From Planctomycetota bacterium (GTDB lineage: Bacteria > Planctomycetota > UBA1135 > UBA2386), in the NCBI GenBank assembly GCA_020638695.1, contig JACKIB010000019.1:39590-103589 (forward strand): DNA of 64,000 nucleotides. Reading direction: 5' to 3'. The position numbers and the translations under genes are program-made. Below the pieces are notes generated by a model, which worked only from the letters and a program-made list of their open reading frames with translations, ran no database searches and was not told the DNA's origin. Shown piece by piece: positions 50,407 through 59,237 of this stretch (the first letter of the stretch is position 1; each line of letters starts with the position of its first letter).

Positions 50407-50582
50407 GACGCCTCGTCGTCCGTGGGGTGTCGCCGAAGTTCTGCGAGCTCAACAGCCCGCCTGCGGAAGCTTCTCGACTTGCGAGCGGCTGGCGCGATCG
50501 CCGACGCGTGAGCCACGCCCCCGAACACGCTTGCTCCATGGGCTGGCAACCCTCGCGCACCGCGCCGGCGAATGGGTGCGAG

Positions 50583-51251
50583 CTACCCGCGCAACCGAAA
50601 CGTCACCGGGATCCGGACCACGCCGGGTCCTCCGTCGAACTGCCATCGCCGCACGGCGCGTGCCGCAGCTTCGTCGAGCAGCTCGTGACCGCTCGAGATC
50701 GCCACCTCGCACCGGATGACATTGCCAGCCGCCGCGACGGTCACCAACAGCGTCACCGTGCCCTCGAGCCGCTCGCGCCGTGCGCGGCGCGGGTAATCCG
50801 GCGGAGGGTTGCGGCCGGGCACGACCTCCAGAACCCTAGCGGAGGGCGTCGGGAGGGCTGCGGTCGGTGGCTGTTCCGGCCGAGGTGCGGGGGCCGGACG
50901 GCGCACACGGCGCACCAGCTGCTGGCCAAGCGTGCTCCATTCCACTTGCTGACGAGGGGGTGTCGTGCGGGGCTTCGCCGGTGGAGCTACTTCGGCTGGC
51001 CAGACCGAGTCGGGTGACGGTGGCTCGACTTGCGGCTCCTCCACCTCGGCATCCCGCACGGTCGGTTCGACTTCGACGCGTTCCTCGCACTTCGGCTCGG
51101 CTGTGGCGCTCAGTTCGGGCTGGTCGAGTTCGATCTGCAGCTCGGCCCACTGCACCCCCGGGCGCGCCACCACGCCGGAACACACGATCGCGGTGGTCAA
51201 CAGGCCGGCGTGCAGCAGAACCGAGACCACGGTTGAGGAGCGCAGAGCCAT
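50583..51251 (-). CDS. TonB-family energy transducer
   Basis: A 222-residue protein from ATG 51251, two bases after the receptor stop. It has an N-terminal membrane anchor (STVVSVLLHAGLLTTAIVCS, with the conserved Ser/His), a charged Pro/Glu-rich periplasm-spanning region, and a C-terminal TonB domain: PPPDYPRRARRERLEGTVTL, EVAISSGHELLDEAAARAVR and WQFDGGPGVVRIPVTFRL. It couples the proton motive force to the adjacent TonB-dependent receptor. No ExbB/ExbD genes are in the window. Confidence 0.92.
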   Translation of the reverse strand: MALRSSTVVSVLLHAGLLTTAIVCSGVVARPGVQWAELQIELDQPELSATAEPKCEERVEVEPTVRDAEVEEPQVEPPSPDSVWPAEVAPPAKPRTTPPRQQVEWSTLGQQLVRRVRRPAPAPRPEQPPTAALPTPSARVLEVVPGRNPPPDYPRRARRERLEGTVTLLVTVAAAGNVIRCEVAISSGHELLDEAAARAVRRWQFDGGPGVVRIPVTFRLRG

Positions 51252-51253
51252 GG

Positions 51254-53470
51254 TCAGAACCGCGCCTCGAAGGTGAGCCGTAGCATGAACGGCTCGACCG
51301 GGTGGAAGTGTACGTCATCGACGCCGCTGGCGGGTTCGCCCGCCAGGCGCGACGTGTAGGAGTAGGCGATGTCCTGGTCCTTGGCGTCGAACAGGTTCAG
51401 CACGTCGAGACTGAGGTTCGTTGCGCCGCTCAGCGCACACCCGAGCCGCAGGTTGAACAACGTCGTCGCCGACGAGCGCACCGAATCGTCCTCGACCAGC
51501 GAACGGCGACCGAAGTGCCGCATCCGCAGCGATGCGAAACCGTGCGCGCCGAGCAGTGTGATCCCCGCGTTCGCGGTCAGGCCGACCGCGTTCGGGACGT
51601 GCCGACCGGCCGGGTCCTGGTCCTGGAACAGCGCCCGCGACACCGCTGCGTCGGCGTCCAGCAGGAGCCAACGGCACGGTTGGTAGTGGTTGGCGAACTC
51701 GATCCCCCAACGCTCCGAAGCGCGGCTCGCTTGCGTGTTCCCGGCGTCGCCGACGAAGATCAGCTCGGAGTCGCTGTCCAGGTACCACAGCGAAACGGTG
51801 CTCTGCAAGCCCGCGAGCGCGGTGGTCCGCAGGCCGAGTTCCGCGCCGCGGGCGCGCACCAGCGGGGTGACGCGCATGCCGTCGAGCGGCGCCGGCGTGG
51901 CCGGGTCGTCGCGGCTGGTGACGCCGCGCGCATCGTTGCTGTGGAAGCCGAACCCGCCGTTGAGGTACAGCTCGGTGCTGGCGAATGGCCCGAACGCGAT
52001 GCCGGCGCGTGGACTGAACAGGGTGGCGCGGTCATTCCCGCTGTTCGCCGGGTTGTCGCTGTGGACGTCGAACAAGTAGTGGTCGACCCGGGCGCCCGCG
52101 GTGGCGCGCAGCTTGTCGTGCAGCTGCGCCTTCCCCTCCACCCACAGCCCGAACGACGTCTCGTCGATCCGGTCCCGCCGCACGGTCTGCAAGCGCATTC
52201 GGCGCGCATCGCGAAACAGCCCGTTGGTGATGAAGTCGGAGCGCACCTGCACACCGACCGAGGCTTCGACCTCGCGTCCGCCGAGTCGAGGAAGCCAACG
52301 CTGTTCGGCGTCGAGCCCACCGATCCAGCGCCGGTCGGTCTGTTCGAACTGGTCGCCGTTGGACGGGTCGTCCAGCAAGTAGGTGAAGTTGGAGAACAGG
52401 TCGAGTTCGTGGTACGCACCGTATGCGCCGACCCGCGTGCGGGTGTCGCCGCGCGTGCGGGTGCCGCGGACCGCGAGGCTGTAGCGCGCCGACTCGCCGC
52501 CTGAAGTGGGATCGAGGCTGCCGAAGCGGTGCAGGGTTCCGGCGGCCACCGCACGCGCCGGGACTTGATCGGTCGCGGTCCAGTCGGCCCGGTAGCCCAT
52601 CGCCGTGACGTCGAACCCGTCGCGCTCGTCACCGCGCGAGAAGCGCAGCACGCCGTTGCGCTTGTGGAACGCCTCCGGGACCTGCCAGCGACCGTCGTTG
52701 TACTGTAGCTCGGCGCCGAACAGCAGCGTGCCACCGAGCGCGGTCACCGAGTCGGCGACCAGCGCGCGACCGAAGTCGTAGCTGCCGGCGGTGATGCGCG
52801 CGATGCCGCGGTCGAGTTCGCGCACGTAGTCGATGTCGACCGCTCCGGCGGCGGAGAAGTCGCCGTCGCGTGCCGCGTACGGCCCCTTGCGAAACGACAC
52901 GCGGTCGATCAACTCCGGGATCAGGAACCCGAGGTCGGTGTAGCCCTGGCCGTGGCCGTGGCTCGGCAGGTTCTGGGGCACACCCGCGACAGTCGTCCGC
53001 AGGTCGGTGCCGTGGTCGAGGTTGAAGCCGCGCAGGAAGAACTGATTGGCCTTGCCGGCACCGCTGTGCTGGGTCGCGATCAATCCGGGCACGGTCTCGA
53101 GAACTTCGCCGGGGCGCAGCAGCGGGCGACGCCTGAGTTCGGCCGCACCGACCTGACCCTCGCCCGCCGAGTCAGCGATCCCGAGCAGGCTCTCGGCGCG
53201 GCCCTCGACGACTACACCGGACAACGTACGGTCGGGACCCGGCGCGGCGCTGTCGGGGTGCTCGGGCGGATTCCCAGGGCTGCGCGCCCGCTCGACACCC
53301 GGCCGGTGCTTCGGATTCGCCTGCATCACGGTGGACTGAGGTGCGTCTTGCGTGGCAGCCGAGCTTCCGGGCTTGGTACTCTGTGCCTGCGCGACACTCG
53401 GCGACCAGATCACTGCCAAGACCATGGCGGCGGACAGCGGGTCGATGGAGGGCGCGCGCCGACGGGGCAT
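51254..53470 (-). CDS. TonB-dependent outer-membrane receptor
   Basis: A 738-residue receptor from ATG 53470 (AAGGA upstream). The signal peptide ends near VIWSPSVAQAQ. A plug domain follows: LRPGEVLETVPGLIATQHSG, ANQFFLRGFNLDHGTDLRTT and GGTL-type ends, with VSFRKGPYAARDGDFSAAGA. The rest is a beta barrel ending in the terminal Phe (LRLTFEARF) needed for outer-membrane insertion. A TonB gene follows in the same operon. The substrate is not obvious. A haem or siderophore is possible but no specific motif is seen, and no regulator site such as a Fur box was found upstream. Confidence 0.93.
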   Translation of the reverse strand: MPRRRAPSIDPLSAAMVLAVIWSPSVAQAQSTKPGSSAATQDAPQSTVMQANPKHRPGVERARSPGNPPEHPDSAAPGPDRTLSGVVVEGRAESLLGIADSAGEGQVGAAELRRRPLLRPGEVLETVPGLIATQHSGAGKANQFFLRGFNLDHGTDLRTTVAGVPQNLPSHGHGQGYTDLGFLIPELIDRVSFRKGPYAARDGDFSAAGAVDIDYVRELDRGIARITAGSYDFGRALVADSVTALGGTLLFGAELQYNDGRWQVPEAFHKRNGVLRFSRGDERDGFDVTAMGYRADWTATDQVPARAVAAGTLHRFGSLDPTSGGESARYSLAVRGTRTRGDTRTRVGAYGAYHELDLFSNFTYLLDDPSNGDQFEQTDRRWIGGLDAEQRWLPRLGGREVEASVGVQVRSDFITNGLFRDARRMRLQTVRRDRIDETSFGLWVEGKAQLHDKLRATAGARVDHYLFDVHSDNPANSGNDRATLFSPRAGIAFGPFASTELYLNGGFGFHSNDARGVTSRDDPATPAPLDGMRVTPLVRARGAELGLRTTALAGLQSTVSLWYLDSDSELIFVGDAGNTQASRASERWGIEFANHYQPCRWLLLDADAAVSRALFQDQDPAGRHVPNAVGLTANAGITLLGAHGFASLRMRHFGRRSLVEDDSVRSSATTLFNLRLGCALSGATNLSLDVLNLFDAKDQDIAYSYTSRLAGEPASGVDDVHFHPVEPFMLRLTFEARF

Positions 53471-53677
53471 GGTCCTTGAGGTTCAGCGCGCGGGGTCGAT
53501 GTCAGTCGATTCGCAAAGCGACGCGCGGGCGTTCCGGATCCCCCGGGCTTCCCGAGACTTCCGCTTTCATGGGAAGGCCACGGACGCTCCACGCCAACAT
53601 GTTCGGTGCCTCATCCGCACCTCACGCGGCTCGCTGCCGTCCCGCCCCTCTTCACCTTGCTTCGCACAGGAAATCCC

Positions 53678-54390
53678 ATGAACAAGCTCTTCCCGGCGCT
53701 GGCCGCGACCTCGCGGTCTCCGGCGCTGCCGTCTCTCAGGCCATCCCGTCGTCCTTCCCGCGCGTGATGGACGCCCGACAACCCTAGCCCGAACGGTGTG
53801 ATCGGGTGGTACTGGTACAAGCTCGCGACGCACCGCCGCGCTCTCCCGGCCCAGGGCACGTTGCCCGCGACGGCGAAGCTCGTGCACCTCGTCTACGGGG
53901 ACACCAACAACTTCGTGCCGCGGATCGAGTACCGCCGCTCGACCAACGGCGGACTCGACTACGCCCCGCCGGTGGTGCTGCACACGTTCACCAATGGCTA
54001 GATCGTCCCGACCGGGGGCACATGCCAGCCGCAGTTGGTGTGCGATGGGGACAACGCATTCTACGTGTTCCGCTCGAACCTCTTCGACCTGACGCAGACC
54101 AGCCTCGGCGTCTACGGCTCCAACGACCGTGGCGCGACCTGGTAGGGTCCCCTGCTGATGAACCCGGGGGTCAAGGGACTGAACCCGACACTGGAAGCGA
54201 TCAACGGCCAACCGTCGGGCCCGGACTACGTCGCAGCGGCGGCCGGTGGCCGACTGCACGTCACGCACGAGGCCAAGTTCACCGGCGCCAGCCTGCCGAG
54301 CCTCGACGAGTGCTTCTACTCGTCCGCCGAGTTCAACACGAGTGGCACGCTGGTGCTGCGCAAGGCCGACGTCGCCGAACACCAGCTCGC
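53678..54390 (+). pseudogene. Broken sialidase/BNR-like secreted protein gene
   Basis: From ATG 53678 the sequence reads MNKLFPALAA, then leaves frame within the signal peptide (the continuation AVSGAAVSQA is in another frame) and returns to the first frame near 53780 at NGVIGWYWYK. In that frame it continues for about 200 codons with segments VHLVYGDTNNFVPRIEYRRS and SNDRGATW, the latter an Asp-box as in BNR/sialidase-like proteins. Two in-frame TAG codons interrupt it, at 53999-54001 and 54143-54145. The homology fades near 54390, where an opposing FAD-oxidoreductase remnant starts. At least two frameshifts and two stops indicate a decayed gene, probably formerly encoding an exported beta-propeller protein. 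Confidence 0.75.
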
Positions 54391-54399
54391 TCGCGGCAG

Positions 54400-54797
54400 T
54401 CTGTGCCGCCATCACGTGGATGCCGAATCGATCCAACTCGGGAGTCTCGGCAGCGACCCGCCGGCGCAGCGCCGGCAGTGAGGAGCACCCGGCGAAGCTC
54501 GCGTCGTCGGGACGGTGCGCCAGGAGCAACGCGGCGCACGGCTCGGCGCGCCGCCCGGCGTCCGCGGCGACTTCGAGCCAGGCGGCGCGACTGCGCAGCG
54601 CCAGCTCGCGCAGTTTCCCCCGCCGGCTGACCGAGCGGCCAGACCATGCCGAAGTTGCGGACCGAGGCGCCGGCGGCGCACCCGTCCCGCTCCAGCACCG
54701 CCACCGAGCGACCTGCGCGCGCCGCGGCCCACGCGTGCGCGAGGCCGACGATCCCGGCGCCGACGACCAAGACCTCGCAGCGGTTCGGAGTAGCCAC
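54400..54797 (-). pseudogene. 5' fragment of a FAD-dependent oxidoreductase gene (frameshifted)
   Basis: Starting at GTG 54797, the minus strand reads an FAD-binding Rossmann N-terminus ([20 protein letters not shown], then VLERDG and [12 protein letters not shown]), like TIGR03364-type oxidoreductases. Near 54615 the frame shifts; coding similarity resumes as [20 protein letters not shown] and [14 protein letters not shown]. It then ends at about 54400 against the broken sialidase-like gene. The catalytic and C-terminal parts are missing. The gene lost its 3' end at this junction. Confidence 0.72.
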
Positions 54798-54921
54798 GGC
54801 GGGGATCTTGGCGGGTGCCGGCGCGGCACGCTACGGCGCACTTGGGCTGCGGTCCCGATCGCCGCTGGTGCCTTCCGGTGTGCTGCCCTATCGTCCGCGC
54901 CTCTCGCGGACTTTGGCGCAC

Positions 54922-55605
54922 ATGATCGACACGCTCCACCACGTCAGCACCCCGGAGGGGGTGGAGCTCGACCTCCGGACCGCCGGGGTCTACGTGCGTG
55001 CCGAGGCGTGCCTCATCGATGTCTTGATCCGCTACTCCGTGCTGTTCGTGCTCGCGGCGTTGCTCGGTCGGACGCTGGGCGAGGCGGGGATCGGTCTGGT
55101 CTTGCTGCTGGTGTTCTTCAGTGAGTGGCTCTACCCGGTCGTGTTCGAAGTGTTGGCGGGTGGTGCCACTCCCGGCAAGCGAGTGCTCGGTATCGTGGTG
55201 GTCAACTTCGACGGTACGCCGGTCGGTTGGGGTGCATCGTTGCTGCGCAATCTGCTGCGCTTCGTCGATTTCTTTCCGGTGGCGTACCTGATCGGTTTGA
55301 TCGCCATGGTCGCCAACCGCGATGCCCGGCGACTCGGCGACTTGGCCGCCGGAACTCTGGTGGTGTATCGCGATCCGCATGAGCGCGCTCCCCGGCTGCC
55401 CAAGGCCGAGCCCGTGCTCCCGCGCGTGGCGCTCCACCAACACGAGCAGCGCGCGGTGATCGAATTCGCAGAGCGTCTGGATGACCTGGCACGCAAGCGC
55501 CAGGAGGAACTCGCGGGTCTGCTGGAGCCGTTGACCGGCGAAGGCGGGCGTGCCGGAGTCGCCCGCATCGTCGGTATCGCCACGCACCTGGTGGAGAAGC
55601 CGTGA
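54922..55605 (+). CDS. RDD-family membrane protein
   Basis: A 227-residue protein from ATG 54922. It has an RDD domain with about three membrane helices: YVRAEACLIDVLIRYSVLFV with the Arg-Asp positions, VFEVLAGGATPGKRVLGIVV, and FFPVAYLIGLIAMVANRDAR with RRLGDLAAGTLVV. The C-terminal tail is helical and charged. RDD proteins have been linked to ion or Na+/H+ transport but here it opens a MoxR-type operon. Its stop overlaps the SpoIIM-like start (GTGA). Confidence 0.88.
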   Translation: MIDTLHHVSTPEGVELDLRTAGVYVRAEACLIDVLIRYSVLFVLAALLGRTLGEAGIGLVLLLVFFSEWLYPVVFEVLAGGATPGKRVLGIVVVNFDGTPVGWGASLLRNLLRFVDFFPVAYLIGLIAMVANRDARRLGDLAAGTLVVYRDPHERAPRLPKAEPVLPRVALHQHEQRAVIEFAERLDDLARKRQEELAGLLEPLTGEGGRAGVARIVGIATHLVEKP

Positions 55606-56582
55606 AGTACGGCGAGTTCCTCGAACAGAGTGAGCGCGCGCGCAAGGAGATGGCGCATCTGCTGACGCTGGTCGCGAAGTCGCGGCAACTGCGCGGCGAA
55701 GACCGGCAGCGCGTCGTCCGCTTCCCGGCGGTGTTCCGGCGGCTGTGCCAGGGACTCGCGCTCGCCAAGCACCGGGACTACAGCACGCGCGTGGTGGCCG
55801 AGCTCAACCGCAGTGCGCTCGAGTCCCACCATCGGATGTACCGCCAGCGATCGCTCGTCTGGCGACAGATCTCCGAGTTCGTGATGAGTGGGTTCCCGCG
55901 GGCGGTGCGCGCCGAGTGGAAGCTTGTGCTGCTCTCGTCCGCGTTGATGTTCGGTCCGGTGCCGATCCTGGCGTTCGTGATCCCACGCTACCCCGAACTC
56001 GCCTACTCGATCCTCGGCGCCGACCAAGTAGCCCTCATGGAGGCGATGTACGCCGCGCGAGAGAACGGAGTGGAAGTCGATCGCCCGGTGGAGAGCGATG
56101 TGTTCATGTTCGGCTTCTACGTGTTCAACAACGTCGGCGTGGCGTTCCGAACCATGGCGGGGGGCATCGCCTACGGGCTCGGTTCGGTGTTCTTCCTGCT
56201 GTTCAACGGGCTGATCCTCGGCGCGGTGGTCGGGCACCTGGAGCGCCTGGGCGCGGCGCACAACCTCTACCAGTTCGTGATCGCGCACGGTTCCTTCGAG
56301 CTGACTGCGATCGTGATCTCCGGCGTCGCCGGGTTGATGCTCGGGCGCGGCTTGCTCGCGCCCGGACGGAACAGCCGCGCCCGCGCGCTGCGCGCGGCGG
56401 CACGCCAATGTGTACCGCTGGTATGTGGCGCGGCGTTGATGCTGGTCATCGCGGCGCTGTTCGAGGCCTTCTGGTCGCCGCGGCCGTTTCCACCCGAAGT
56501 GAAGTACGCCGTCGGGGCGGCGCTGTGGGCGATGGTGATCGGCTACCTGGCGCTCGCCGGGAGGTGGTCGCGTGGAGCTTGA
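55602..56582 (+). CDS. SpoIIM-like (stage II sporulation protein M family) membrane protein
   Basis: A 326-residue protein from GTG 55602. An N-terminal helical part (~95 residues, with ELNRSALESHHRMYRQR) precedes membrane helices with the family hallmarks: FNNVGVAFRTMAGGIAYGLG, FFLLFNGLILGAVVGHL and FVIAHGSFELTAIVISGVAG. In non-sporulating bacteria this family is standard in MoxR-linked operons and need not relate to sporulation. It is coupled to both neighbours by overlap. Confidence 0.9.
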   Translation: MKYGEFLEQSERARKEMAHLLTLVAKSRQLRGEDRQRVVRFPAVFRRLCQGLALAKHRDYSTRVVAELNRSALESHHRMYRQRSLVWRQISEFVMSGFPRAVRAEWKLVLLSSALMFGPVPILAFVIPRYPELAYSILGADQVALMEAMYAARENGVEVDRPVESDVFMFGFYVFNNVGVAFRTMAGGIAYGLGSVFFLLFNGLILGAVVGHLERLGAAHNLYQFVIAHGSFELTAIVISGVAGLMLGRGLLAPGRNSRARALRAAARQCVPLVCGAALMLVIAALFEAFWSPRPFPPEVKYAVGAALWAMVIGYLALAGRWSRGA

Positions 56583-58032
56583 GAAGCTCGCGTTGCGGCT
56601 GCGTCCGCGTCGGGCGAGCGAGGCGATGGGTCTCGGCGTGCGTCTGGTGCAGAGTTACTTCGGCCCGGTGGCCCGGAGCTGGGCCGTGACCGCAGTGCCG
56701 GTGGCGTTGGTGATTGCGCTCTTGGTGCCCAACGGATGGGGCGTGGTACTGGTGTGGTGGCTCCTGCCGTTGTTCGACCGGGTGCCCCTGTTCGTGTTGA
56801 GTCGAGCGCTGTTCGGCGAAGTGCCGGGGGTCGGTGCGGTCCTGCGTGCGCTGCCGCGCATGTGGACGCGCGCACTCGTGTTGCCGTTGACCTTCGGACG
56901 GCTCAGCCCGTTTCGGTGCTTCATCCTCCCGGTGACCGAACTGGAAGGGTTGCGTGGCCGGCGGCGCGCGGAGCGTTGCATGGCGCTGCGCCAAGACCAA
57001 GGTGCGGTGGTGCGGCTCGCGATCGGGTCGGCAGTTCAGGTTTTCTGCCTGCTCTTGGGCCTGCTCGCTTTGGTGGCCGTGTTCGAGAAAGACCTCGGTT
57101 CGGAGAAGTTCGACCTGAGGAGCTTCGATCCCGTGGAGCTGGCAGCGCTGCCGATCTCGTTGACGACCCGTCTGGTGTGGGTGGCGAGCCTGCTGCTGGT
57201 GGAGCCGTTCCACCTGGCGGCCGGGTTCGCGATGTACCTGAGTCGCCGCCAAGAGCTCGAGGGTTGGGACATCGAGTTGACGTTTCGGCTACTGGCCCGG
57301 CGGATTCGCGAGATGCCGCTCGGCAAGCTGTCGAGCGTCGGTGCGCTGCTGCTCTGCTGTCTGCTCGGTACTGCGTCTGCCCAGGCGCCGCCGCGGCAGG
57401 GCAACGACGATCCACAGGCGGCGATCGTCCAGGTCCTCGAGCACCCCGACTTCGGCACCAAGGAGAAGAAGCACAACCTCAGGTTCGTGCCCCCGAAGTC
57501 CTGTTCGCAGTCCCTGCCGAAGTCGTGCTGCATGAGTGGCGGCGGTGCCGGAGGCGTCGACGGCGTGCGGGTTCTGATCGGCGTCAGCGTGGTGCTGGTG
57601 CTCGTGATCCTGACCATCGTGATCTTCCGCGGCGTGTCGGGCCGAACCGCCCGAACCCGCGCGGAGCGTGCCGCCGCCAAACCGGCCGAGGTGATGGGGC
57701 TCGACGTCCGGCCCGAGTCGCTGCCGGATCGACCCGGTGAGGCGGCGTGGAAGCTGTGGGAGAGCGGGCAGCACGCTGCCTGCCTGAGCCTGCTGTACCG
57801 CACCAGTCTGGCGCGGTTGATCCACCGGCACGGAATCGAGATCGGTCGTTCGTTCACCGAGTCCGATTGCCTGCGGCTCGTGGAACGCGTCGGGAAGCCG
57901 CCGATGGCCGAGTACTTCGATCGCCTCACCGGTGCCTGGCAGTCGTGTGCGTACGCCCACCGCGTGCCGGGCGCCGAGCAGGTGCGACAGCTGTGCGACG
58001 AGCTGGAGCCACGCTTGGGAGCCGAGCGATGA
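56572..58032 (+). CDS. Multispanning membrane protein with C-terminal DUF4129-like domain
   Basis: A 486-residue protein from GTG 56572, overlapping the previous gene by 11 bases. The N-terminal half has several membrane helices (VTAVPVALVIALLVPNGWGV, VFCLLLGLLALVAVF, TRLVWVASLLLVEPFHLAAG). A helix at ~255-275 (LLLCCLLGTASAQ) is followed by a polar loop with unusual Cys content (SCSQ, SCCMSGGGAGG). Another helix (VSVVLVLVILTIVIF) leads to the C-terminal DUF4129 domain: AAWKLWESGQHAACLSLLYR, HRHGIEIGRSFTESDCLRL. DUF4129 is a hallmark of MoxR/DUF58 operons and has been likened to transglutaminase-associated domains. Confidence 0.85.
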   Translation: MELEKLALRLRPRRASEAMGLGVRLVQSYFGPVARSWAVTAVPVALVIALLVPNGWGVVLVWWLLPLFDRVPLFVLSRALFGEVPGVGAVLRALPRMWTRALVLPLTFGRLSPFRCFILPVTELEGLRGRRRAERCMALRQDQGAVVRLAIGSAVQVFCLLLGLLALVAVFEKDLGSEKFDLRSFDPVELAALPISLTTRLVWVASLLLVEPFHLAAGFAMYLSRRQELEGWDIELTFRLLARRIREMPLGKLSSVGALLLCCLLGTASAQAPPRQGNDDPQAAIVQVLEHPDFGTKEKKHNLRFVPPKSCSQSLPKSCCMSGGGAGGVDGVRVLIGVSVVLVLVILTIVIFRGVSGRTARTRAERAAAKPAEVMGLDVRPESLPDRPGEAAWKLWESGQHAACLSLLYRTSLARLIHRHGIEIGRSFTESDCLRLVERVGKPPMAEYFDRLTGAWQSCAYAHRVPGAEQVRQLCDELEPRLGAER

Positions 58033-59207
58033 AGGGTAACAAAGCGGTGGTGGCCATCTTGGTGCTGCTGGTGGTGTTGCTGCTCGCCGGCGCGATCGCG
58101 GCGGCCAGCATGTTCGGGGTGGAATCCGTGATGGTCGATGCCGGTCCGGGCCTCGCCGCGCGGCGCAACCCCTTGCTCGCTGCCGAGCGGATGCTGAGCG
58201 CGATGGGCGTGTCTGCGCGCAGCATGCACGGCTACCAAGGTCCGCCGCCGGCGCGAGGCGCCTTGATCCTGACCGGAGACCGCGCGGGCTTGATCGGCCA
58301 CCGGCTCGACGTGTTGTCCGATTGGGTGACCGGGGGCGGACACCTGTTGGTGGTGGTCCGCTACCGCACCGACCCCAAGCTGCGGCGCGCCCGCGGCCGG
58401 CAGCGCAAAGGGGAAGACGAAATCACGCTGGTCGCCGACGAGCTGCTGACCCGTCTCGGGATCGAAGCGAGCGAAGCGGACAGCGACTCCGCGAAAGCGG
58501 TCGAGCTACGGGCGCAACTTCCCGGAACGCCGCGCGACACCGCCACCGTGGCGATGCGCCCCCGAGCCGACCTCGACAGCATCGAAGAGGCGAGCTTTCG
58601 CATCGTCGACGACTCGGGCAACTGTCTGCTGCGCTCGATCGAAGCGGGGCTCGGGCGCGTCACCGCGATGGTCGACGATTCCTGGCTGAAGAACGACGCG
58701 ATCGGCAAGCACCAGCACGCCACCCTGCTGTGGCGACTCGTGGGGTCTCGACACCCGACCGAGGTGTGGATCGTGCACGGCGACTGGCTGCCCAGCTTCT
58801 GGGTGCTGGTGGCCACCCTCGGCTGGCCCGCTCTGCTCGCATTCGGGCTGCTGCTCGTGATCTGGATCTGGAAGTCCGGCGCCCGGTTCGGTCCACCGTT
58901 GCCGGACGTCGCGGCGGAACGCCGCAGCCTGCTCGAGCACCTCGATGCCGCCGGGAGGTTTCTGTGGCGCTGCCGGGTCCAGGAGCCGATGCTGCGCCCC
59001 TTGCGCGAACACATCGCCCGAGAGATCGCGGTGCGCCGGCCGTCGTGGAGCAGTCTGACGAGCGACCAGAGAATCGAACAGTTGGCCGCGGCCAGCGGAT
59101 TCGACGAGGCGCGGATCCGCTCCGCGCTGCTCGAGGATCCGGGAAACGACGCCCAGCAGTTCGTGCGGGTCGTCCGGGACCTGGAAGAGCTCTCGACGCG
59201 GCTGTGA
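58029..59207 (+). CDS. DUF4350-domain membrane protein
   Basis: A 392-residue protein from ATG 58029, overlapping the previous stop (ATGA). An N-terminal helix (VVAILVLLVVLLLAGAIAAA) is followed by a periplasmic/extracytoplasmic DUF4350 domain (NPLLAAERMLSAMG, GALILTGDR, LDVLSDWVTGGGHLLVVVRY) and a second helix near the middle (LPSFWVLVATLGWPALLAFG). A helical C-terminal part follows. DUF4350 is found next to MoxR and DUF58 genes, as here. Confidence 0.85.
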   Translation: MKGNKAVVAILVLLVVLLLAGAIAAASMFGVESVMVDAGPGLAARRNPLLAAERMLSAMGVSARSMHGYQGPPPARGALILTGDRAGLIGHRLDVLSDWVTGGGHLLVVVRYRTDPKLRRARGRQRKGEDEITLVADELLTRLGIEASEADSDSAKAVELRAQLPGTPRDTATVAMRPRADLDSIEEASFRIVDDSGNCLLRSIEAGLGRVTAMVDDSWLKNDAIGKHQHATLLWRLVGSRHPTEVWIVHGDWLPSFWVLVATLGWPALLAFGLLLVIWIWKSGARFGPPLPDVAAERRSLLEHLDAAGRFLWRCRVQEPMLRPLREHIAREIAVRRPSWSSLTSDQRIEQLAAASGFDEARIRSALLEDPGNDAQQFVRVVRDLEELSTRL

Positions 59208-59237
59208 ACCGCTTCCCGTAACCAGAATCGCCTTCCC

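Noticed and set aside
50407..50582. Similarity of a short stretch near 50420 to one near 62497 (TGGGGTGT followed by CCGAAGTT)
   Set aside because: Only about 20 bases match and the surroundings differ, so it does not establish a repeat.
53678..54145. Programmed readthrough or recoding of the two in-frame TAG codons
   Set aside because: The gene also has frameshifts in its 5' part and no 3' end, and other genes in the window end normally at TAG (for example 60368 and 61673).
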